From Lagopus muta (lineage: Eukaryota > Chordata > Aves > Galliformes > Phasianidae): a stretch of DNA of 64,000 nt. This document shows positions 1-29,348 of this stretch, in pieces. Position 1 is the first letter of the stretch; every line of letters begins with the position of its first letter. Both the position numbers and the translations under genes were made by a program. The stretch spans positions 86,522,788 to 86,586,787 of the forward strand of contig NC_064435.1 in assembly GCF_023343835.1 (NCBI RefSeq), written 5' to 3'. The notes below the pieces were generated by a model. That model ran no database searches. It was not told the origin of the DNA and saw only the letters and a list, made by a program, of their open reading frames with translations.

Positions 1-3000
1 CCTCCTTTGCCCTTGACAGGGGAGTTGGGGTTTAAATGACTTAGTTTGTGTGTGCTTTTACCTTTAACGGTGTGGTATGTCTGTACAGACACTAGGTAAT
101 TTTTCAAAAGTGTTTAGGATGTGCAGCTGATGAACTTACTTCTGTAGTGCATTTCATACATGTCTTTTCATACATGCTCTATTAATTTTAAAAAGTAAAA
201 TTATCCTTAAAGCTACTTTTTATTCTGCAGTTATAAGAGTACGGGGGGGTGCTCTGAGTGGATATCTGGGAATTTGTCACTGTAGAAAGAATGAGATTGA
301 GTGAATGAGTACAGCTGGTATTGTGAAGGAATATTTTGAAAAGCTGGCCTCTCAGTATTGCTGTTGCCTTTGAAGGCTGTGGTAGTTTGTTATCAATTCT
401 GTTCTCAAAAGTTCTCTCTGGGAGACTTCTTTGCTATCAGAATCTTGCACCTGCAGTTGCTGTTGTCATATTGTGAAGACCTAAGTATCTTTAAGTTAAG
501 ACAGTAGTAATTAGTGTTTCTGGTAATGATTTGCTATCAATTTTTTTTTTTTTACTTAAACACTTGAAAAAAATCTGCCCTTTTGCTGGCAGTTAAATAG
601 AGTACTGTGATTTGCTAGCAATGCTATGCCTTTTCCTGAAATACATTTGTGCCTGTTAAGGTTGGAAGTTGTTTTCCTCTTTCTTATTTAAATGGTGGAC
701 TTTAAAATGCTGCCAATGTGTATGAAGGACAGAGTGTTGTTTTACCAAACCTCACACTTAACCCTTTGCTGCCTTTTAGTCGCTTCTAGTGCAGAAGGTT
801 GTTTGGGGCAGTCTACAAAAGTGGAAGCCGCCTTCAAGAATTTCAAGAGTTGTGAGCTGTCTGTAACTAAGACTTGTGAATTAACCAGTGAGCTGTTTGT
901 TTTCTTCGTGTAGTTTCTTAGTGTAATACAGCATGGGTGCACAGAGCCAAGGCCAAATCTAGCTTTAGTTGCTGAAGAGCAGGAACTGGCGTGGGGCCTC
1001 AGTGGACGTTTCCATCTCTAGACCCTGCCTTCAGTACCAAGAGACTTTTGACAAGATGCAGTGTGAATCTCACAGTTCTGTGTTTTCCTGTGTTCAAAAT
1101 AATAACTTACTTTCAAATTATTAAACTGGGGAATATAATGCAGAGACATACAAGTAGGTCTACAGAGAACAGTCTTATGGGCTTTATTAGTTCTTTCTCA
1201 TTCCCTGTTGTTTCAGCTGGCTGGCTCCACACGCAGTCTTAACATTTTTTTTTCTTTCTTCCTGGCATCTGGTAATGGGAAAAGAGTTCATGAAGACTAT
1301 GACTGTAGGGGACCAGCATGCAACTAATATGATCAATTAGTTGGAATGCCTTACTGTTGCAAAAGAATGTACTTTCAAGTCTGAGCCTGGCTGTGGAAGC
1401 ACAACAGCCCTTATTTTATGGTGCTGTTTAAAATAAAATCCTGGACTATTAGAGGCAGCTTGACTATCTGTCTGCAAGATTAAGTACAGCTTGCAGCCTT
1501 CATAAATGCCAATGGAGAATATAATGCTGTTTGCAATTCCCTTTGGTAGTGGCCTTTACTTTTAGTGTTTGTTTCTTATAAATGTGCAGCTTAAAGTATT
1601 TAATCAATGAATTAAATTATATGAGCAAGTCTATCTGCATTCATGTTTGTGTACTCTAGCATAGTGTGGCTTGCCTCAAATCATCAAAACCTCTTACTAA
1701 AAACCTTGTCTAGGAGATCTGATTTTTTTGTCACCTGAGAACTTGGTGGTCCTGTTCCTGGACTTTGATCTTGTTTATCTCAAGGTTCCTGAGCAATCAC
1801 AAAGCTGATTTTGCCACCTGCAAAGTTGGAGCACAGCTCCTTTTTGTATAGGGTGTAGATCTGACAGGGCTTCCACTATGGTTTGTTGTTCTGTCTGGGA
1901 AGCAGAATTGATTTTGTTGCTCTGGTGACCTAGGCCACTAAATTCTGTATGTATCTGGGGGATCGTAGTCTTGAGTAGGAATTTGAAAGTGCATAATATA
2001 TTCATTTTGCATAGTAACCAACTTGTAGGATACCGAAGAAACCACAAAAGCAGGCTTACTAGGAAATAAGAAATAGATACGGAGGTTAGTGTTGCAGAAC
2101 AGATGAAGAGTAAAGTTGTTTTTTGATAATAAGTGAGAAATGATGATAGGGCCGTGCAACAACTGGTGGTAACAGATGAGAAAAAGGGAAGTGAGAATGA
2201 AGTTTAGTAAAAGTAGTAAGGTTGAAATATCTTTCAAACAACAACTGTTTTGGCATTTGTATAGCACTTGGCATGAAGAGCCATAATGTCCTTTATGTGC
2301 TGCTGTAGTACAGATATGTGAATAATTCTTATCCAACTTTAAATGTTCTCGTTAGAAGCTGTCATACTGTTTTGTAAGTATTTTCTGTTCTGCATTTCTT
2401 CAGTTTTTTTTTTTTTTAATTTCATGCCTCCTTTTGCAGTCTGAGGACCTCTTTCTGTTCTCCTTTTTACTTTTGCTTTGTTTTGCTTGGCCTCACATGG
2501 AACGTTGTGGACAGGGATGTGAGTGGTCAGAGATAATAGCAATAGGTGAGTAATGGATGTAGGATGGGGAAGAGTACAAAGGTGATCATTACAGTCGTTA
2601 CAGGACATGTTAGGAAGGAGACTATTAATGTCAATAAGCTATATCTGGATAACTACTGAAATCTCCAGTTAATAGAAATTTATTTCAAAACAAAAAACCT
2701 AGTAAATATGTAAGTCAGATCTGAGAGTGTTGCAGCAATTGATTGCAAAATATGATATGGTAGAGGAGGCTAAACATAGTTGTAGCTTTAAGTTAAGTTT
2801 TAAGTTCATAACAGTTCTCAGTGTGAAATTGCTCTGTCAGAGAACTAGAAATAACAAATGAAGTTTTACTGTAATTTCTTACAACTATGGTTTTAGTGTC
2901 ATCTAAGTTTCTAGAGTAAGGGCTTAATTATACCAGCATACATCGATGGTCTGGGAATGGAAATGAACAAGGATGTGCAAAGTCCTGTTCTTGTGACTTG

Positions 3001-6000
3001 GGAATCAATTACAGTCCCCTTACTTTCTGGAAGTGACCCCCATGTGTCTGTTCTCTTTGCTAGGCTGGTATGTGCAAATGAGAATATATCCACTCTCAAT
3101 TCTTGATTTCACTTTCCTCATGCTGGCTTTCACTGAGCCATGCTAATCTTTTGCACATGTAGCTCCTCTGGCTTCGTGTAAAGGAGAAATGCATCTGCCT
3201 TACAGCGCAGCATTTTATTTTAGATAGCAGCAAATCCCACCCTCTTTTTGCAACTGGAAGTTCCTTGCATGATGCTGTCATGGTTTATGTAAGCTCTAGT
3301 GGTCTGTGGGCATTCTTCTTTAGTGAACAAGAGTCATCTGTATCCTCTCTGTTAGGAGTCCATGAGCTTTACTGTACCCTTTGGTTGCTCTCTTTGGGCA
3401 CTCTAGGCTTAAATATACTCCAGTTTCACTTTCCTAAGGGCTGTCTGAAGGGTGTCCAGTGGCTACCAGAAGCCAAATGCTGTCCTGTCATTCTGTGTTA
3501 TAAATAGCTTGTGTGTGTATCGCAGGGCGATCATTCATTTCTACACGAGTTTCAGACCTAGGCTTGTTGATATGTGCAGTGAATCTCCTCTTTTCCAGTC
3601 AGAGCAAGTTTTTTGTTGTGTTTACGGTTTTTATTCTAAGCTGTGGTTTGAATGCTTTGTGGTGATTCAGCCATGAAAAGCAGCAGTCTCTGAACGCTCA
3701 CTGAGGTCTCTTGCCCTGTCCCAGTTTGTAGCTGTTTGTGTTAGCTACACGATAAACTTGAGTGGGTAGCTTGTTCTCCAGAAGCTGACCTCAAGACTGA
3801 GTTGTTTTTTAGCCTAATTAGTTCCCAGTATGTCTGTTTATATGGCAGCGTACAGAGAGAGGGCTTCTTGGAGCAGAAATGAGCATCTGCCCCCTGGCAG
3901 GGAGGGAATGCCATTTCTGGTTTTAGAACCAGCTCATGCCCACCTAATGTTAGTTCAAATGCAGGATTTAATGGTTGTCAAGTCTTTCACTTGGAGAGTG
4001 TGGGTTTTTTTTGTTTGTTTGTTTTTGGTCAGTTTCCTTCCCTGGGCAAGTAAATTTTTGGGGAAAATGCATTTATACTCAATGTCTTTAATGCTGCCCA
4101 TTCTTTATCTCGTGCATTGGTTTGTAAGCCCAATTTTGAACAGTGGGCAACTGATACCATTGCCGTTTATTTCTGGGCAATTTTTTGTACTTTTAGAACA
4201 GCTGAGGAAGATAAATGCTTAATTATATCCACTTAGAGGATTTTATCATCTTCTTTTAAGAAGAATGAAATCAGGAATTGGAATTACGAAGTTGCCCAGA
4301 AGAAGGAAAAAAAACCAAAGAACACGGAGGTTGGAAAGGCTGCAGTGTTTTTAGCAGATAGCACAGAGCTAACACCTCTATGGGAGCTACTGGTCTGTAG
4401 TGGGTTGTACTGATGCAAATATTTACAGACAAGCTTTGTATTGCACTTGTAAGATCTGCTAAACGTCCTGTACCAAAATCAAATGTTACAACAACTCACA
4501 GGTGTATCAGTGTGGGTTTTAGTAGCGTTGGCTTATGGCTGTTTTTAAACACTGTCCAATACAACTAGGTTTCTGTTTTGGCTATGTTTTGCAGTATGCA
4601 TGGTGTATGCGGTGAGGTGAGTGAAGAAATAAGTACCAACTATCCCAAAACATCCTGGTGAATTACATTTCATTTTCCATGGCACCCATGCCTGTGGTTT
4701 AGGCAGAATTTTAGCGTGTTTGAGTGATGCTTGTGACATCCAGCATTGTGCTGTCCTTTAAAGTATGTGTGTAAATCTTTAAGCAGAAACAATGCTTTCT
4801 TGCAAAAAATATTGCTGATGCAATAAGCTGTCTTTTCCTTTTTGGCACCCAGTGTACCTGTTTTCTTGTAAACAAACCACAGAAAAATCTTCAGTTGCTG
4901 TTTTCTTTGTGTTTGTTTTGTATGCTACTAACCTAACAGAAAAACTTCATGTGGTCTATTTTTGTCCTTCTGTTGTGTCCTCAGAAAGCAATTATTTATT
5001 GCAATAACAGTCATCTGTTACCACAACGTGCAATCTTCTCTTACTCTCTGTTTACATGTTATTAGCATTCGTTAGCAGAGTACTTGTTTTAATTCTACTT
5101 CATACACAAGAAAAGTCTGAAGTAGCTTTATTATCTTAATGCTCTGACTTAATGCAGGAGGAGATTGGATTGTGAAATAGCAAGTGTATTTCCTCTATAA
5201 CTATAGCACTACTTCGTTTTCTATCCATGCAGGTGACAATTGTAGTTCTTTCCCGCTCGTCAGATGTTTGAAAGTGCAGGAGGATTATTGAGTTGGTCAG
5301 AGATACCTGTAGCTGGAACAAGGAGGGGTTTTGTTTGTTGATGTTTTCTAGAAATTTAGAAAGAAAGTGTAGAGACTGACTCATTTCTTGATTTCTGCTT
5401 CTTACAGAATTGTAAGTTATTCCTTTCTTACAAGGTTCAGCCACGTAAATAAACTGCACGGATGACACTCTCACTGTCTTGCGTTATCTTATTGTCTGTG
5501 CAGCTGTTCTTTTTTTGGCTGCAGTGTCACCAGAAAGGCTTTTGTTCTCAAGAAGTGTCACTAGACAGAAATGGTGCAATCTCAGAGAGTGAGAGGGCTA
5601 TCTGAAGGTTGGAACAGTAAATAGCTATCTCTAGGATCATTACAGGAAAATGGTATAGGAGTAAGTTTCACGCGCTGCCAAAGATGACTGTCTGATTTTT
5701 CTTTTCCTCTCCATGTAGAACTAGATCCATCTAGTCAGGTTTATCATGTTCAAAATACTGTTTCCTTGGCAACATTTCACAAAATTAAACTTGTTTTCAG
5801 TTTGGTATGAAAGACTCAAACTGTCTATGGCATATTTTGAAACACTTAAATAGAGAGAAGTTTAACAGCTCGTATCTTATTGTGAATGTGCAGACAATAA
5901 GAGTCTCAGATGAGCACATTCCTACAAAATTTTAATGCAGACTAGCTCTGTGAAAGATGAAATCTGAGTACCTTCTTGGTATGCTGTATTTCTGTGCACT

Positions 6001-9000
6001 GCCAGTAAAGACAGTGTAGAAAATAACAGGAAGATGTGATTTGGACTTTGTATATCCTTCCAGTCAGTCGGTTGCATAGCCTCTTAAGTTCAGTATTAAG
6101 ATTCTTAAAGATGTTGTGTTTTTTCCCTTCTTGTACCCTTTTGTAAGATAATAACTTGACAGTAAAACAAACTCCACCTGTTTTATGACTGAATTTTTTC
6201 AGCACGTGTGAAAATTGAGGATCTTTCAGTTGCCTTATTTATGAATTTAAGGTCACGTAGTGCTTGGACTACTTAGGTCATTTTGTTACACAAATTACAG
6301 AAACTCTGGTTTTACTACTGTATGGTGTTAAGTTGCTTTCTTCATAGCCTGGAGCTGCTGTAAACCTACATGCTATAAAACTTTAGTCTCCAGCAAAAAT
6401 GTAAGTTCAGCTCGTTGTATGGAAAGGCTCTTGAAGAAGAAAGAGTTATTGTGAGCTTAATGCTTCTCATGCATTTCACTGGAAGAAAGCCCAAGTTTTT
6501 TTGTATTAGTGGAGAATAAAAGTACTTAGCATAATACCTGCATTTTTGATGTTTGCTTTTCCATTACTTTGTGGAAAACAGTTGAATCTTAATTTGGGTA
6601 ATTCTTGTCACTGAAGCAAGTCTTATTGCAGGTAATGACTATGGGCTTAAATATGAACTAAACTGGTTTATAAAGCAAACAAAAATCTTTCTCAAATTAT
6701 GAAGCTTAGAGTTGCCGGGAAAAGAAATTAAACAGTTGCATGTAGCAGTTTGCATCAGTACAACTTGTGTTGATGTATTTTATGACATCTAAAACCTGTA
6801 CATCATGATACCATTTCACCCCTCAATTTACAGTTGTTTACCTAGTTGACTAACTACACATCAACCAGAACAGATGGTGTTAGCCAAATTTTGCTCATTT
6901 CTCAACTGTAAATGGTAGCCATCCCTATCTCCTTCTGAAGGGTGTCTGCAGTAGACGTGTCAATTATTTAAAATGTTTTAATCTGATTTTAGTTGAATTT
7001 CAATTCATGCCGTGTCCCTTTGGTGCAGTGTTGTTACCATTCAGCAGTCCTAAGTGAATCCCAGAGAAAAATACATCCTCTAGACATCCATCTCCTTGCC
7101 AATCTGGTGTCAGCATTGCTTTAGTCACCACCAATGGCAGAATCCTTGTTCCTGACTGTATAGAGTCTGCTGGATATCTTAGTCAGTGACTGCACCTTTA
7201 CCATTGTTAGCAAGCTAAAGAGAAAACTCAGAAGTTGCAGAGTGTGTTATGAGGACATGGGCTAGTGAAGAAACTGAGTAGATGAGGTTGGTGGGTGGAT
7301 TTGATGATCTTTTATGTGTTTTCCAGCCTGTATGATTCTGTGTTCATCTAAGGGAAGCATAGGTAGTACCAAAGTGTTTCCTAGGTGATCATTTTCTATC
7401 AATTATCTTCTTTCTTCTGTATAACCTAAATCTTGTCTCTGTAAGAATACTGAAATGTACCTTAGGTTGCTTGAACGTTTTTTAAATTTTTTAAATGACT
7501 TGATTTGAAAGGCTTCCAGCAGTTGATGGTTATCTAAAAATAAAAAATGTTTTGAATTGACCAAGAGGAGGCTTTACAAGAATGGATTTTCAGTCTTTAC
7601 GTGAGAATTCTTCATGCATCAAGCTCTACTGTGCTTACTTTTTAATACAAAATCAATGGTTTTCCACTTGTTGCTTTCATTTATGGTTGTTGTCTCTGCT
7701 GTAGTGGTGTCTTAGTGATGTAATTCACAATGAGGAAAAGACTGATGCTTTGGTTTGTTGCCTTTTTTGCTTCAGCTCTTCAGTATCCCTAAATGTGATA
7801 TAAGCAGTACATATGTTTGTGAGGTTCCATTTCATGAGTTGGAGGGTAAGGAAGATTGATACCGTAATTAATAGTAGCAGAGGAGGGCTGATGTAGAATG
7901 TCAAACATAGAAGCAGATAAGGTTACTATTGGAGATGATCATTACAAAAAGCAGAAACCCCTTTATGCAGTTAAATATGACTCGTGTTTTCCTGCTCAGT
8001 TTCATTCTATGTGGAACATATTTTAAATAGATCAATTTGTGTTTTCTAGTAGATCAGTTCCATTAAAAAACTGCATTTTACTAAATGAGAATACAAAGGT
8101 TATGCTTGTTGTCGTGAGCTATTTTCAAATTGGTACAGGGAAATATATTTTGTTAATATGGCTTATCCAGTATTTCATGGTAAACTTATGCTAATTAGTT
8201 TGAACTGTTGTCAAAAGAATTTGTTGTGCTGTGATAATCTAAGAAATGTGAAGTTTAGGTGATGCCTGCTTTGGCTGGTTCTGTTTGCTTTTGGTTTTTT
8301 TGTTTTGGTGTGCTGGTAAAAGCTGAGCTTTTCATTGTGTTTTTCTTTCTGATTTCCCGCCATCGTGGTTGTGAAGTAACTTTTGCTTAACAAACAGAAG
8401 TCAAATTGATTTCACTCGCTTGAAATACTGTTGTTGGGAGGGTGGAACTGGGTGATTATTCGTTTTGAGTTTCCTTTATTTGCTATTAAATGGCTAAAAA
8501 TTGTATCGGACACTGAATATCAAAACTTTTTGTAGAGCTGGCTCTGGAGCCTGATTGACCTAGCAATAACTTGCTTAGACTTAGGATTACTGGTCAGCAA
8601 AATAGAAAAAAAAAAATAATTAAAAAATAATTTTTAAAAAATTCCCCCTTTCCTTTGCCAACAGATTCCTAACAGCTAAGTAATATTACTGTTAAATGTC
8701 TTAAGGTAGCATTCTGCTCTGTGATCCAGGCCTTTCATGTTTTAGTTTGATCTTCCTGTGAGTGTCACGCGAGGATGCGCTTTGCTCCTGAAAATATGCA
8801 GTTTTCCATGCATTTCACAAAATCACTCAATCCAGACTGCAAAACAGGATTGCACGCATTGAATAAAAATGTGATTAGGCCACTTTCTACATCCATGCTC
8901 TGAACTTTTAAGTACTGTCTGTATTCTCTATGAGTAACCTAAGATGCCTGGAAGAGAAGAATGTTATCCATCCTGACAGAGACTGTCTATACTAAACAGT

Positions 9001-9175
9001 GTATAGCAGGAATGACTTTTCTGTTGAGTTCTCTTGCTGTGGTACCAGTTTTAAAGCACATCTTGTTGGCTTAATTGGTGTATGATTAATGCATACAGTG
9101 TTTCTTGACAACATCCCCCATGTATACATATTTTCGTAAGAGACATAAATTTCTTCTCTTATTTCACTTTTACAG
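1..9175 (+). other. RANBP9: RANBP9 intron, upstream part
   Basis: No exon found. I looked for the preceding SPRY exon (the stretch ending EVKIVSKGRDG in the human protein) and did not find it. The sequence is AT-rich and CpG-poor, with short T runs, a TTTG-rich stretch near 4000-4030, an A/T-rich patch at 8608-8645 and a CR1 tail near 7271-7342. The open frames here are short and look like chance. Confidence 0.75.
7271..7342 (+). repeat. CR1 LINE 3' tail fragment
   Basis: The stretch ending in TCCAGCCTGTATGATTCTGTG matches the CR1 3' end, which closes with ATTCTRTG octamers. It is in forward orientation, short and diverged. Confidence 0.5.
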
Positions 9176-27731
<18,556 letters not shown>

Positions 27732-28545
27732 CTATGCATTTGAAGATCTGTGAAATGGTGTGGTGTATTCACTATGGAAAGTAGACCAGCTCTGCTGACT
27801 GGAATTTGGAATTTTAATTATGTACTAAGGACAAGTCTGTCGCTTTATGTTGCTTCCTAGTTTACAGCATGATGCAAACGATTTCTAACTTAGTGTTAGA
27901 GAATTTCCATCTTTAAACCTCTTAGACAACTAAGAGTGGAAAGTATCACCGATAATGTCAGACATCCAAATTGACAAATACAAATCCTCTCAACGATTGT
28001 CTAAAACAAACCAAAAATCCTGCTGCCTTGTGGTGGGACAGAAGAGCAGAAACGTGGACGTATCAGCATGTGGGTGATGTATGTGTCAAGCAGGATGACT
28101 TGCCAACGGCCACCCCCATTGTTACATAGTTCAATCAATGTAATTTGCAAAATGCATAAACACCTGATGGTTTGGATATAGTGTTGATGGGAAGAAATGA
28201 TATTTTTTAATGTGTACTGTAAAACTTGAATTACTCAGGAGCTGAGTGAATATGTTTGTTGCTACTTACAATCCCAACCTGTTGATCTTAGTAGTTTTTG
28301 TTTTAACATGGTCTTTTCAACTTTGTTTCCTTGTTTAACTACAGACAGCTTCTGTTGTGTAGACTCACCAGTTTAACTGTTGTATGATAACAGTATTACA
28401 TGTCAACACAGTGTGGTTATGACCTATTTATATAAAAACCAAATATTTAGTCAATTTACAGTCTTAATTTAATCTTTGTACACCTTGCATTTTTAAAAGT
28501 GCTTAAATAGTACTATATTGCAATAAAATGTAGTGATACCATAAT
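27732..28545 (+). other. RANBP9: RANBP9 3' untranslated region
   Basis: AT-rich, no open frame. It ends shortly after the AATAAA at 28522-28527. The exact cleavage point is inferred. Confidence 0.75.
28522..28527 (+). terminator. RANBP9 poly(A) signal
   Basis: Canonical AATAAA, about 790 nt after the stop. A second AATAAA at 28774-28779 could serve a longer transcript. Confidence 0.7.
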
Positions 28546-28940
28546 TAACCAGTCATTAAAAACTTACTTCTACATACGTGGTAGCATGGGCTTGTATGCT
28601 ACATTTTCTTTGTTCTAGTTTTATCCTAGAACGGTGGTTCACTGCTGGACCCTACGATACCACCTCCCTTGTCAGAGCTGCTGAAAATTAAAGGGTGTGT
28701 TCTTACCATGAGCTAGCACTGCTAAGTCAAGGCAGCAAGTTGAACACTCCCTGAAGGTAGGGGGAAAAGAAATAATAAATTACATTCCTCGAAAGTAATC
28801 AAGCCTGGCTAGAAGCGGCCCTGCTGTGTGAAGTGATGTAAGGACTCTAATACTAGCCTACAGCCTCTCCCAAGTGATGTGGGTACTGAAAAGGCAGGAA
28901 CAATAGATGGTTTTAGGAAGCACAGCATCCACAAGAGTAA
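28546..28940. other. Convergent intergenic gap RANBP9/NOL7
   Basis: About 400 bp between the two facing 3' ends. Apart from a possible distal RANBP9 poly(A) signal at 28774, nothing is recognised. Confidence 0.7.
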
Positions 28941-29280
28941 GTATGAAATCATTCATCTTTATTCTTTGCAGTTGAGCTGCCTCGTGGAACAAAGTCCAGC
29001 TCTGTGAGATGAGCTTATAAGAGCCCCTGAAGGATATGCCATCATGACTGTGACCAGCAGTGTGTCAGCTTCCCTAACAACTTCTGCCAGGGGAGGTAAG
29101 AATGCAGAGGGCAACCAGGACCGCTTTGTGAAACTGTCCATTGCCTGAAGCTGAAAGAGAGGAGTAATGATGGAGAAGGGGGTGGAGGGTATATGGCACC
29201 TGTTCACCTGTTACGTGTAAGTGAGGAGAAATTAACTCTCAGTACATGTCCACTGATAGCATCTTCTGAAAAAGCTGTCT
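28940..29280 (-). other. NOL7: NOL7 3' untranslated region
   Basis: Lies between the TGA at 29281-29283 and the AATAAA at 28958-28963. No conserved frame. Confidence 0.65.
28958..28963 (-). terminator. NOL7 poly(A) signal
   Basis: TTTATT on the plus strand, so AATAAA on the NOL7 strand, about 320 nt after the NOL7 stop. Confidence 0.65.
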
Positions 29281-29348
29281 TCAAAGTGTACTTGTCACCT
29301 TTCTTGCGACCCAGTATTTTGTGAACTTTGTTGCTCTTTGCTTTTTTT
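29281..29348 (-). CDS. NOL7: NOL7 exon 8, basic C-terminus
   Basis: Encodes [20 protein letters not shown] plus Leu, then TGA. Acceptor reads AAGGGCTAG. The spacing of KKQ, KF, W and V-RK matches the human tail. Confidence 0.88.

Noticed and set aside
1-9175. A search for the missing N-terminal RANBP9 exons
   Set aside because: No stretch matched the expected SPRY start, and there is no CpG island, so the promoter and first exons lie beyond the window.
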